Below, piece after piece: positions 14,752-21,618 of a DNA stretch of 21,741 nt (positions within the stretch are counted from its first letter, which is position 1; every line of letters starts with the position of its first letter). The notes below the pieces were generated by a model. The model ran no database searches, had not been told where the DNA came from, and saw only the letters and a program-made list of their open reading frames with translations. Source of the stretch: an uncultured Corynebacterium sp. (GTDB lineage: Bacteria; Actinomycetota; Actinomycetes; Mycobacteriales; Mycobacteriaceae); NCBI RefSeq assembly GCF_937999985.1, contig NZ_CALLDG010000126.1:1-21741 (forward strand), in the 5' to 3' direction. The translations under genes were made by a program, and so were the position numbers.

Positions 14752-15846
14752 CTAGGCCGATGGGGCTCGATCGCCGCCTGCGGGCGCATTGTTGCGGGAT
14801 TGTTGCTGCTTTTCTTGTGGACGCCGCAGTGCCGGCGGGAACAGTACCCAGCCCAGGTAGGGAGTCTTACCGATCGCATAGCCGACTGCGGAGGCCACCA
14901 CGCAGGCGCCGATGCCCCACCACAGCTGCCCGGCCACCGTGCCCAGGAAGGACAGGGTATCCGGGTGCGCCTCGGCGAGCGAGCCTGCAATTCCGCCGAG
15001 CAGAAACAGGCCCAAGGGGTGGAAGACGTAGACCTGCAGGGTGTTGCGGCCGACGAACAGGAACAGGCGGTTGACGTACGGGATGGCGCAGATCCAGACG
15101 GCAACCACGATGGCAAACGGCAAGGCAGCCAGGGAACGCACCAGGTCCGTTCCCAGGGTTATAGCCGCAACAGTGGGCGTCCAATCACCAAAGAGTGTCT
15201 TAGACAGCGTGCGCATCACGTACTCGGTGCCGAAGAACAACACCGCGCTGCCGATTACCACCCAGGGACGGAAGGCCTCGCGGGCTAGGCGGAAGAAGAA
15301 GTCGCGGTAGTGCAGGCCGATGAAGAACATCGGGGCGTACGTCAGCACATGGCGGAAGAAAATGTCCTCTCCGCCGCCCAGGAAGGCTCCGACGACCAGC
15401 GGGATGCAGGAAACCAGGATCGCCAGCCACGGCGGCTGCTTGCGCAACGTCCAGGCGAAGATGTTGTAGAGCATCAGGGCGTAGAGGAACCAGAGCCCCA
15501 CGTTGCCCAGCACCATGGCTTTGACCAGCCCGATCCAGGAGAAGTTGTTGTCGATGCTCATGCGCGTCAGCGCGTGAAACGGATTGAAGACCAGGTAGGG
15601 CACCAACAGGAACCACAGTCGGCGGTACCACAGGTCGACAAAGGTGCGTTCTAGGATACGGTGCGCGAAAAGCCCGGAGACCAGGAAGAACAGCGGCATC
15701 CGCAGTGGGTCGAGGAAGCTGGAGAAGTGCCCGAGAGCCGTTTCCCCGCCACCGGGGACGCCGGTGACGACATGCATGATGCACACGCCAATGATGGACA
15801 ACCCCTTGGCTGCATCAGCCCATTCGACTCTCGCTTTAGTTGCCAT
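14752..15846 (-). CDS. Acyltransferase-3 family membrane protein
   Basis: A 364-residue polytopic protein of the acyltransferase-3 (OafA/NodX-like) family, which usually O-acylates cell-surface sugars or lipids. The N-terminal EWADAAKGLSIIGVCIMHV carries the conserved acidic residue and histidine (H25) of the first helix, followed by the DPLRMPLFFLVSGLFA block. About ten hydrophobic segments follow, with the YVFHPLGLFLLGG helix near the C-terminus. The last 25 residues are a polar Gln/Arg/Pro-rich cytoplasmic tail. The ATG has TATAAG 4 bases upstream and no Shine-Dalgarno sequence. The substrate is unknown; from the neighbourhood, an envelope glycan or glycolipid is a reasonable inference. 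It may be co-transcribed with the RNase gene. Confidence 0.87.
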   Translation of the reverse strand: MATKARVEWADAAKGLSIIGVCIMHVVTGVPGGGETALGHFSSFLDPLRMPLFFLVSGLFAHRILERTFVDLWYRRLWFLLVPYLVFNPFHALTRMSIDNNFSWIGLVKAMVLGNVGLWFLYALMLYNIFAWTLRKQPPWLAILVSCIPLVVGAFLGGGEDIFFRHVLTYAPMFFIGLHYRDFFFRLAREAFRPWVVIGSAVLFFGTEYVMRTLSKTLFGDWTPTVAAITLGTDLVRSLAALPFAIVVAVWICAIPYVNRLFLFVGRNTLQVYVFHPLGLFLLGGIAGSLAEAHPDTLSFLGTVAGQLWWGIGACVVASAVGYAIGKTPYLGWVLFPPALRRPQEKQQQSRNNAPAGGDRAPSA

Positions 15847-15867
15847 AATTCTTATAACAGAATCAGG

Positions 15868-15881
15868 TTCACGCCCGTGAA
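15868..15881. promoter_or_regulatory. Palindrome TTCACG-CC-CGTGAA before the acyltransferase gene
   Basis: Two perfect 6-bp arms with a 2-base centre lie 22-35 bases before the ATG and directly beside a TTGACT on the minus strand (15886-15881). The position suits an operator over a promoter. No regulator family was recognised. Confidence 0.4.
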
Positions 15882-15926
15882 GTCAAACCAATGAGGGGCG
15901 CAAACGCCTGGTGAAAGCCCTACCGA

Positions 15927-15970
15927 GTAGCTACCTAATAGCTACCTAGCAGCTACTGAATAGCTAGCTG
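15927..15970. repeat. Four 11-bp tandem repeats at the plsC 3' end
   Basis: Units at 15927, 15938, 15949 and 15960 share the pattern (G/A)(T/C)AGCTA-CTA; the first two differ only at the first base. Each unit contains the self-complementary AGCT. The last unit includes the stop codon of the acyltransferase gene ending at 15964. The 11-bp period is close to one helical turn. Confidence 0.65.
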
Positions 15971-16692
15971 CGCGGCTCGGAGCCCGGCGGATAACCCTTG
16001 CCGGCCTCGAGGGACTTCTTCACGTCGGCGGCGTAAAAGTCCTTGACGTACTCCTGGCCGGACAGCTCGTGGAGAGCCTCCATAATCGCGTCGGTCAGAG
16101 CCCTGGCCTGCGCGTAATCGTCACCAGCTTCGCGGAAATCATCCGGATCGATCGGGTCGCCTATGTACACCCCACAGCGGGCGGGGCGCGGGATCCAGGT
16201 GCCGATCGGGTTGGCCTTGTTCGTGTTGATCATGGCCACCGGGTAGACCTTCTGGCCGGATTCCAGGGCGATGCGGGCCAGGCCGGTCTTGCCGCGGTAT
16301 AGGCGCCCGTCCGGGGAGCGGGTGCCCTCCGGGTACATTCCCAGCAGATCCCCGCGCTCTAGCACCTTCAGGGCGGTGCCCATGGCGGCGTTTTGGGATT
16401 CCTTATCCTCGCGGTCGATCGGCACCTGGCCGACGGAGCTGAAGAAGAACTTCTGGATGCCACCGACCAAGCCCGGGGTAGTGAAGTATTCTTTCTTAGC
16501 CAGGAAGGTCAGTTGGCGCTTGGATACCAGTGGCAGGTAGAACGAGTCCATCACCGCCAGGTGGTTGGAGGCCAGGATGCCTGCCCCCTCCTTCGGCAGC
16601 TTCTCCAGCCCCTTGGTGAAGGGGCGGTTGTAGACGCGCAGCCACGGGCCGATGAGGATGTACTTAAAAAACCAATACGCCTTGTTCTGCAT
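15964..16692 (-). CDS. 1-acyl-sn-glycerol-3-phosphate acyltransferase (PlsC type)
   Basis: Membrane-associated enzyme that acylates lysophosphatidic acid or a related glycerolipid. In 242 residues the catalytic HX4D motif is intact in NHLAVMDS (H44, D49), and the glycerophosphate-binding PEGTRSPDG motif is at 121-129. An N-terminal amphipathic or membrane-contacting stretch (YWFFKYILIGPWL) precedes the domain, and the C-terminal 40 residues are charged. By position it corresponds to M. tuberculosis Rv2182c, reported as a phospholipid acyltransferase (from memory). It lies 32 bases after the ROK kinase gene on the same strand and probably shares its transcript. GGGAC lies 14 or more bases before the ATG, so translation initiation is not obvious. 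Confidence 0.9.
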   Translation of the reverse strand: MQNKAYWFFKYILIGPWLRVYNRPFTKGLEKLPKEGAGILASNHLAVMDSFYLPLVSKRQLTFLAKKEYFTTPGLVGGIQKFFFSSVGQVPIDREDKESQNAAMGTALKVLERGDLLGMYPEGTRSPDGRLYRGKTGLARIALESGQKVYPVAMINTNKANPIGTWIPRPARCGVYIGDPIDPDDFREAGDDYAQARALTDAIMEALHELSGQEYVKDFYAADVKKSLEAGKGYPPGSEPRS

Positions 16693-16724
16693 GTTCTAAA
16701 ACTTACCGTCCCTTAGTGGCTTCC

Positions 16725-17693
16725 CTATTCAGCGCCACGCTCAAGCTGCTTGCGCGCCAGCAGCGCCACGCCGATCATACCGGCATCGCCACCCAGCTGT
16801 GCGGTTTTCACCTCTGCTACCGGGCGGTGGCCTGCGCCGACGATGCTGTAGTTCATCATCGATTCCGCCTGGTCCAGGAACAGGTCCGCGTCGGAGCTGA
16901 CTCCCCCGCCGATCACGATCAGCTCCGGATCCAGCACGTCCTGCACCAGGGACAGGCCGCGCCCCAGCCACAGCCCCATGTCCTCGATGGCGGCGCGGGC
17001 CAGCGGATCGCCCTCCCGGGCCAGGCGCACGATCGCCCGGCCGGAGATCTCCTCCGGGTGCTGGGCGTACTCGCGGGTGATGGCCGAATCCGGGTACCGG
17101 CCGGTTGCAATCAGGTCCTGCGCCGTCAGCGCCAGCGCCGAGCCGGAGCAGTAGCGCTCCAGGCAGCCCTGCTTGCCGCAGGGGCACGCCCGCCCGCCGG
17201 GCATGACGGTCAGATGTCCAAACTCCGGGGCGGTGCCGAAAGCTCCGCGGTAGATCTCCCCATCCACCATCACGGCACCACCGATGCCGGTGCCCAGTGC
17301 GAACAGGACCCACGTCCCCGCGTTCTGCGCGGCCCCCAGGTAGAACTCCCCCAGCGCGGCCGAGTTTGCGTCGTGCTCCAGCTCCACCGGCAGCCCCAGC
17401 TTCGCGCTTAGCCGCTCGGTAACCTTCGCATTGCGCCATGGCAGGTGCGGGGCGAAGCGCACCGTATCGCGCTGGGAGTTAATGAACCCCGCCACGGCCA
17501 GGCCCACCGCCACGATGCCCTCGTTACGGCGTTGCAGGCAGCCGATGGCGTGCACCAGCGCGGTTTCCAGCGCGTACACGTTAGAGGGTGTGGGCAGCTT
17601 CTCGATGTCCAGGATCTGCCCGTCCGCGTCCACGACGGCGGCGCGCAGATTCGTGCCACCGATGTCCACGCCCACGGTTAGGGTCCCAGTCAC
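16725..17693 (-). CDS. glk: ROK-family glucokinase
   Basis: ATP- or polyphosphate-dependent glucose kinase of the ROK family. The 322-residue protein has phosphate-1 motif DIGGTN (10-15), the catalytic aspartate in LEHDANSAALGE (D108), phosphate-2 GTGIGG (134-139), the ROK zinc signature EFGH...CPCGKQGCLE (H160, C170, C172, C177) and the adenosine-region GGGVSSD. The GTG at 17693 was preferred because MTGTLTVGVDIGG is the usual glucokinase N-terminus and GGAGAGGGTGG lies upstream; a GTG seven codons earlier (17714) is also open but lacks a ribosome site. A homologous gene in the same place in C. glutamicum is glk. Upstream there is a good -10 and three phased 10-bp repeats, so it may be regulated separately from pimB'. 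Confidence 0.9.
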   Translation of the reverse strand: MTGTLTVGVDIGGTNLRAAVVDADGQILDIEKLPTPSNVYALETALVHAIGCLQRRNEGIVAVGLAVAGFINSQRDTVRFAPHLPWRNAKVTERLSAKLGLPVELEHDANSAALGEFYLGAAQNAGTWVLFALGTGIGGAVMVDGEIYRGAFGTAPEFGHLTVMPGGRACPCGKQGCLERYCSGSALALTAQDLIATGRYPDSAITREYAQHPEEISGRAIVRLAREGDPLARAAIEDMGLWLGRGLSLVQDVLDPELIVIGGGVSSDADLFLDQAESMMNYSIVGAGHRPVAEVKTAQLGGDAGMIGVALLARKQLERGAE

Positions 17694-17715
17694 TAGGCGT
17701 TCCACCCTCTCCACT

Positions 17716-17745
17716 TCGTCTGTGCTTGTCTGTACTCTTCTGTAC
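17716..17745 (-). repeat. Three phased 10-bp repeats in the glucokinase leader
   Basis: On the minus strand GTACAGAAGA, GTACAGACAA and GCACAGACGA follow each other without gaps (core ACAGA every 10 bases). They lie between the candidate -10 and the start codon, where a bound regulator could block transcription. Confidence 0.6.
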
Positions 17746-17759
17746 CGATCAACCCCCTC

Positions 17760-17788
17760 ATTCTAGCCAGCCGGACAGCACATAGAAA
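17760..17788 (-). promoter_or_regulatory. Candidate glucokinase promoter
   Basis: The -10 TAGAAT (17765-17760) with a weak -35 TTTCTA (17788-17783) at 17-bp spacing. It lies downstream of the pimB' stop codon and is independent of the pimB' promoter. Confidence 0.45.
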
Positions 17789-17820
17789 TTCTGCCGCCGC
17801 CATCCCGGGCCGCAGGCGTA

Positions 17821-19023
17821 TCAAGCAAAGCTGTGGCGCGGCGGAATGCCGCCGGTTCCGGCCATCACCGCACGGCACTGGTGCCCAAGGACTTCCCAGG
17901 TCCACTTCCCCGTCACGTACTCCCTCGCCGCGGTCGACAGGCGCTGGCGCGTGAGGGCGTCACCAAGCAAAGAAGAGATACGCCCCGCAACGTCGTCCAG
18001 GTTTCGAGAGTCCACGACCAGCCCGGTCTCCCCGTCGATCACCGTCTCGGGTGCACCGCCGCCATTGCCGGCGACAGTGGCCACACCGGCGGCCTGCGCC
18101 TCCAGAAAGACGATGCCGAGGCCTTCCACCGACAGCCCGCCCAGCTGCGTGCGCACCGGCAGCGCAAACACGTCGCCGGCCACGAAATGGCCCGGTAGCT
18201 CCTCTACATCGACGGCTCCGGTAAAGGTTGTGTTCTTTATGACGCCCAGCCGACGCGCCAGCTTCTCCAACTTCCCGCGGTACGTGCCGGGTCCGACGAT
18301 CAGCAGGTGCGCATCCGGGTGCTCGCGCAGGATGGCGGGCAGTGCCTTAACCAGCGTGTCTTGGCCCTTGCGCGGAACCAGGCGGGAAACGGCGACGATG
18401 ACCTTCTTATCCTCCAAGCCGTAGCGGGCGCGCAGGATGTTCCGCATGACTGGGTTCGGGCGGAACAGGTCGGTGTTCACCCCGCCGGGCATGGGTTCCC
18501 AGGCAACGGTGGGGCCGAACGCGGCGGCCATGCGGTTGCGGGCGTAGTGGGAAACATACGTCAGGCAGTCCACAGTGTTACCGATACGCCGCAGCACCTG
18601 GCGGGAGCCGGGGAACATGGACCAGCCGACCTCGTGGCCGTGCGTGGAGGCGACCACACGGCGGGCCCCCGCCGCACGTGCGGCCTTCGCCATCAGTGCC
18701 AGTGGCGCGGCGGCGCCGAACCAGACGGTGTGAATGTTGTGCTCGCGGATCAGTTGCTGCATCTTCCGCGCAGTGGGCGGGGTGGGCAGCATCACGCTGC
18801 GCGGCCAGCGCACCACCTGGTAGGGCTGTTGCGCGTCGAAGGCGCGCGCGTCCTCTGTGTTCTGCGTGGAGGCGAAGACAACGACGTTCTCCGGGTTCAG
18901 TGTGGAGAGATAGTCGCGCACGTAGGTTTGGATACCGCCGAGGGTCGGCGGGAAGTCGTTAGTTACGACGAGGACGCGCGGGTGGCTCTGCCGGTTCTCT
19001 TGGGGCTGGTCTTCCTTTGGCAT
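17821..19023 (-). CDS. pimB: GDP-mannose-dependent phosphatidylinositol-monomannoside mannosyltransferase PimB'
   Basis: GT4 (GT-B fold) enzyme that adds the second mannose to PIM1 at the cytoplasmic face, the step before lipomannan assembly that MptA later extends. The 400-residue protein shows VTNDFPPTLGGIQTYV at the N-terminus, HGHEVGWSMFPG, PGGVNTDLFRP, VSRLVPRKGQDTLVKALP, LIVGPG and the EGLGIVFLEAQAAGVATV E-x7-E motif. The ATG at 19023 was chosen because TAGCAT (19037-19032) ends 8 bases upstream, so the mRNA is probably leaderless. A further 23 codons of open frame lie upstream with no family similarity. By position it is Rv2188c/cg2400. Confidence 0.93.
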   Translation of the reverse strand: MPKEDQPQENRQSHPRVLVVTNDFPPTLGGIQTYVRDYLSTLNPENVVVFASTQNTEDARAFDAQQPYQVVRWPRSVMLPTPPTARKMQQLIREHNIHTVWFGAAAPLALMAKAARAAGARRVVASTHGHEVGWSMFPGSRQVLRRIGNTVDCLTYVSHYARNRMAAAFGPTVAWEPMPGGVNTDLFRPNPVMRNILRARYGLEDKKVIVAVSRLVPRKGQDTLVKALPAILREHPDAHLLIVGPGTYRGKLEKLARRLGVIKNTTFTGAVDVEELPGHFVAGDVFALPVRTQLGGLSVEGLGIVFLEAQAAGVATVAGNGGGAPETVIDGETGLVVDSRNLDDVAGRISSLLGDALTRQRLSTAAREYVTGKWTWEVLGHQCRAVMAGTGGIPPRHSFA

Positions 19024-19031
19024 ACGCAAGG

Positions 19032-19037
19032 ATGCTA
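19032..19037 (-). promoter_or_regulatory. -10 element of pimB'
   Basis: TAGCAT on the minus strand ends 8 bases before the ATG, without a Shine-Dalgarno sequence. No -35 was convincing. Confidence 0.45.
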
Positions 19038-19083
19038 CCGCACGCTCGGATCCCCGACGGCTCGAACGGGCACCGATAGCGCG

Positions 19084-19096
19084 GTCAGGCACTGAC
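19084..19096 (-). terminator. Weak hairpin after the first NlpC/P60 gene
   Basis: GTCAG-GCA-CTGAC has 5-bp arms 12 bases past the stop codon and no T-run. It is the only stem seen between this gene and pimB', so read-through is likely. Confidence 0.25.
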
Positions 19097-19107
19097 AGAC
19101 AGGCGCC

Positions 19108-20310
19108 CTAGTAGCGCGCCGCGCCCTGGATCGGCATGGAGTCCACCGGAACGACCTGGACAGGGATGCCGTAGTCGGAAGCGTGGACGATCTTGCCGTC
19201 GCCAATGTACATGCCGACGTGAGTCACGCCCGGGTAGTAGCCGACGATGTCGCCCGGCTGGAGGTCGTTGATGGAGACCGACTGGCCGCCCGCGATCTGG
19301 GCGGAGGAAGTACGCGGAATGGACTTGCCCTCCTGCTGGTAAGCCCAGAACATCAAGCCGGAGCAGTCAAAGGCGCTGGGGCCGGTGGCACCCCAGGAGT
19401 ACGGAGCGCCCAGTTTGGACAGGGCGGCCGCAACCACGCCGGTGGCGTTGACCGGACCGTCGGAGCCGACCTTCTTCTTCAGGTCGCCGAGGAACTGCTC
19501 GACGTCCACGTCGATAGGCCCATTGCGGTCGACCCAGCGGCGACGATCCTCCGGACTCAGGCCGTCGACGGCCTTCATGACCTTGTCCTTCAACGCATCC
19601 AGCTGATCGTTACGCTCTTCCAGGTCCTTCTTTCGGTCGTTCAGAGTGCGCAGCTGGAAGTCGGCGGTGGCCTTGGAACGGCTGGCCTTGTTCTTCTCTC
19701 TGGCAGCTTCCTTGAGCTGTTGGCTCAGGGCGGTAACGGTCTCTGCACGCTTGTCGCCAATGGATGCCAGGTAGGAGGAACGCTCAACGGCTGCCTGCGG
19801 ACCCTGCGAGCCAACGAAGGCGGAGACGGGATCCACGGTTGCGCCACGGTACATGGCCTTGGACACGCCGGAGACGTTCTTGCGGGAAGCCTCTACGTCG
19901 ATATTGAGCTTGTCGGCCTTCTTCTGCGCGTCTTCGGCGGACTTGTTGGCCTTGTCCAGGTTCCCCTGTGCCTGGTCGATGTCGATCTTCAGCTGCTCGA
20001 CCTCGTCGGAGGTCTCGGAGGCGAAGCCAGAGATCTTGTCCACGTGAGCCAGCAGGCCGTCCACGTCCTCCGGGATCGGCGCATCCAACAGGCGGCGGAT
20101 CTCGTCGGCGCGCTTCTGCTCGGCCTTCTTGTCGTCCTTCTTCTCATCGCGCTGCTGCGGGTTGCCCTGCTGCTGATCCTGCTGCGGATCCGCCACGGCC
20201 TGCGGAAGGGAGGCGCCAACGGCGAGGGTTAGCAGAGCCGCGGTGGCGGCCTTAGCGACGGTGCGGGTGCCGACGATGCGATCACGGGAAGAGGAAGACA
20301 ACACGTTCAC
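19108..20310 (-). CDS. Secreted coiled-coil NlpC/P60 peptidoglycan endopeptidase
   Basis: Exported cell-wall hydrolase that cleaves peptide stems, like RipA/RipC and C. glutamicum cg2401. The 400-residue protein has a signal peptide (hydrophobic ATAALLTLAVGASLP, likely cut after AVA near residue 32), a Gln/Lys-rich linker, a coiled coil (about 55-260) with heptad-like charged helices, and a C-terminal NlpC/P60 domain with C316 (FDCSGL), H364 (THVGMYIG) and H376 (KIVHAS). Coiled coils of this type can mediate FtsEX-type or self-inhibitory control. The GTG at 20310 has AAAGAAAG about 8 bases upstream; a GTG at 20334 is also open. Its promoter and a palindromic operator are visible upstream. Confidence 0.93.
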   Translation of the reverse strand: MNVLSSSSRDRIVGTRTVAKAATAALLTLAVGASLPQAVADPQQDQQQGNPQQRDEKKDDKKAEQKRADEIRRLLDAPIPEDVDGLLAHVDKISGFASETSDEVEQLKIDIDQAQGNLDKANKSAEDAQKKADKLNIDVEASRKNVSGVSKAMYRGATVDPVSAFVGSQGPQAAVERSSYLASIGDKRAETVTALSQQLKEAAREKNKASRSKATADFQLRTLNDRKKDLEERNDQLDALKDKVMKAVDGLSPEDRRRWVDRNGPIDVDVEQFLGDLKKKVGSDGPVNATGVVAAALSKLGAPYSWGATGPSAFDCSGLMFWAYQQEGKSIPRTSSAQIAGGQSVSINDLQPGDIVGYYPGVTHVGMYIGDGKIVHASDYGIPVQVVPVDSMPIQGAARY

Positions 20311-20336
20311 GACTGGACTTTCTTTAATTCTCACTT

Positions 20337-20364
20337 AATCTAGGCCACCGTACGGCCAGGCAAC
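20337..20364 (-). promoter_or_regulatory. Candidate promoter of the first NlpC/P60 gene
   Basis: GTTGCC (20364-20359), 16 bases, then TAGATT (20342-20337) on the minus strand. This gives a leader of about 20 nt with a ribosome site. The spacer contains CCGTACGG. Confidence 0.45.
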
Positions 20365-20385
20365 GTTTATCAACGTTTGATAACG
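20362..20385. promoter_or_regulatory. Palindromic operator with 10-bp phased AACG repeats
   Basis: TTATCAACGTTTGATAA (20367-20383) has perfect 7-bp arms around a 3-base centre. AACG recurs at 20362, 20372 and 20382, exactly one helical turn apart. It lies immediately upstream of, and touching, the -35 element, which is a position typical of activator binding. Confidence 0.55.
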
Positions 20386-20410
20386 ATAGACATTCTGCCA
20401 CAAGAAAGGG

Positions 20411-20450
20411 CAAAAGTGGGACTGGCCCCAACCGGGTTCCAGCCCCACTC
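20411..20450 (-). terminator. Intrinsic terminator of the second NlpC/P60 gene
   Basis: On the minus strand AGTGGGGCTGG (20449-20439) pairs with CCAGTCCCACT (20425-20415), giving 11 pairs with one G-U, and is followed by TTTTG. It lies 84 bases after the stop codon. Confidence 0.85.
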
Positions 20451-20533
20451 AATCACACGCTCACCAGCTGTAACACCAGCCCCGATTGCATCTGTCGAGC
20501 TGGCGAAACGCCGGGTGGGCGTCACCAAAAAAT

Positions 20534-21151
20534 TTAGAAACGCACCGCGTTGTAAACCGGCATCATGTGCAGGTTGTCGATACGCACCGGGTTGGAGGAG
20601 TTCAGTGCGTGGACGATCTTGCCGTTGCCGATGTAGATAGCAACGTGGGAAGCACCGCCATAGTAGGAGATGACGTCGCCCGGCTGCAGAGCGTTCAGGG
20701 AAACCTTCTTGCCTGCGTTAGCCTGCGCGGAGGAGGTACGCGGGATGTTCTTGCCAACCTGGCGGTGAGCCCAGGAGGTCAGGCCGGAGCAGTCGAAAGC
20801 GTTCGGGCCAGATGCACCCCAGGAGTACGGAGCGCCAACCTTGGACTTCGCAATGTTAGCGATGCGCTGGCCAACAGAGGAAGCGGCAGGCTTCTTCTTA
20901 GCGGCCGGCTTGATAGCGGGCTTAGCCGCAGCGTTCTTCTGGCCACCGACGGTCAGGTTTGCCTGCTTGAAGTAGGGCTTGATGGTCGGCAGCAGGTGAT
21001 CCGGAACGTCAACGGTGACGCCGGACGGGGTGTGGGTAACCGGAGCAGCCTGGGCTGCAGCGGGGTTCAGTACAGCGGCGCCCACACCGACAGCGGCGAT
21101 CATTGCTGCGTTGCGGGGTGCGTTGTTCTTCTTCAGGCTGTGCTTGCCCAT
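20534..21151 (-). CDS. Secreted NlpC/P60 family peptidoglycan hydrolase
   Basis: A 205-residue exported protein. The signal peptide has a basic start (MGKHSLKKNNAPRNAA), a hydrophobic stretch and a likely cut at AQA-AP near residue 36. A short Ala/Lys/Pro linker (KPAIKPAAKKKPAA) leads to a C-terminal NlpC/P60 domain with C121 (FDCSGL), H169 (SHVAIYIG) and H181 (KIVHAL). The domain is a clear paralogue of the one in the next gene downstream: both are exactly 85 residues from the catalytic Cys to the end. The ATG at 21151 has GAGGA about 7 bases upstream and was preferred to a start four codons earlier. It has its own terminator and a long structured leader. Corresponds by position to C. glutamicum cg2402 and M. 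tuberculosis Rv2190c. Confidence 0.93.
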   Translation of the reverse strand: MGKHSLKKNNAPRNAAMIAAVGVGAAVLNPAAAQAAPVTHTPSGVTVDVPDHLLPTIKPYFKQANLTVGGQKNAAAKPAIKPAAKKKPAASSVGQRIANIAKSKVGAPYSWGASGPNAFDCSGLTSWAHRQVGKNIPRTSSAQANAGKKVSLNALQPGDVISYYGGASHVAIYIGNGKIVHALNSSNPVRIDNLHMMPVYNAVRF

Positions 21152-21186
21152 ATAAGTCCTCAATTACCTTTCAATCCGTTGTCTGG

Positions 21187-21253
21187 GGTTCGGAACTCTT
21201 CCTTCCCCCTCGCCCGGTAGCTCTTGTGCGCTACCGCGGTTCGGTGAACTCTT
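21187..21253 (-). promoter_or_regulatory. Structured leader of the second NlpC/P60 gene (possible riboswitch)
   Basis: Within a predicted leader of about 250 nt, a perfect hairpin CGGTAGC-N8-GCTACCG (21215-21236) is flanked by two related elements. They read, on the minus strand, AAGAGTTCACCGAACC (21253-21238) and AAGAGTTCCGAACC (21200-21187). A G-rich run (GGGCGAGGGGGAAGG) lies between. c-di-AMP (ydaO) riboswitches are known before nlpC/p60 and rpf genes in Actinobacteria, but I cannot align the full consensus by eye. The call is a structured leader; the ligand is a hypothesis. Confidence 0.45.
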
Positions 21254-21408
21254 TGTCGCTCACCCTTAAGGTCTCGAAAAGATTACGAAATGAACACAAG
21301 ACATGTCCAGCTCTTCGCCAAAATTCCAGTAATTCAGCCCCCGACGTGCCGTTGTTATGGAACTGAGATTTTCTAAACCCTCAAGGCGAACGTGAAAGTT
21401 ACCAAAGC

Positions 21409-21438
21409 TTTATAATTCGTTGACCTGCAGGTTTGAAA
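21409..21438 (-). promoter_or_regulatory. Candidate promoter of the second NlpC/P60 gene
   Basis: TTTCAA (21438-21433), 18 bases, then TATAAA (21414-21409) on the minus strand. The spacer contains a 10-bp perfect palindrome ACCTGCAGGT (21423-21432). An overlapping TATAAT (21411-21416) reads on the plus strand. Confidence 0.4.
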
Positions 21439-21460
21439 AACGCGGCTCTAGCGACCGTCG

Positions 21461-21482
21461 AAAAATCTCGTTCAGGATTTTT
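21461..21482. repeat. AT-rich inverted repeat AAAAATC-N8-GATTTTT
   Basis: Perfect 7-bp arms in the intergenic region, upstream of both divergent genes. It is too AT-rich to be a convincing terminator and could mark a bent or protein-bound site. Confidence 0.35.
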
Positions 21483-21497
21483 TAAGGAAGTCTTTTA

Positions 21498-21513
21498 TGT
21501 GATCCTCGTCACA
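21498..21513. promoter_or_regulatory. GlxR (cAMP receptor) binding site
   Basis: TGTGATCCTCGTCACA has both perfect half-sites of the corynebacterial GlxR consensus TGTGA-N6-TCACA. It lies about 95-100 bases upstream of the predicted NlpC/P60 transcript start and 106 before the exonuclease start. A second inverted repeat, ACACGC-N10-GCGTGT (21511-21532), overlaps its end. Confidence 0.75.
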
Positions 21514-21604
21514 CGCGCTGTTTCTGGCGTGTTTCTGTCCCGTTATTGACGCCCCTACGGCCCCGCGGCGCACCACTTCAGCCACCGCTGTCCTACCCGC
21601 CCGC

Positions 21605-21610
21605 TAGACT
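21605..21610 (+). promoter_or_regulatory. -10 element of the exonuclease gene
   Basis: TAGACT ends 8 bases before the GTG start and no Shine-Dalgarno sequence intervenes, so the mRNA is probably leaderless. The -35 is unclear. Confidence 0.45.
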
Positions 21611-21618
21611 TACTCCCC

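Noticed and set aside
14721..15116. N-terminal extension of the RNase gene frame to 302 codons
   Set aside because: The extra part is the out-of-frame shadow of the acyltransferase gene. Family proteins begin at RYFYDTEF and a -10 hexamer lies just before that GTG.
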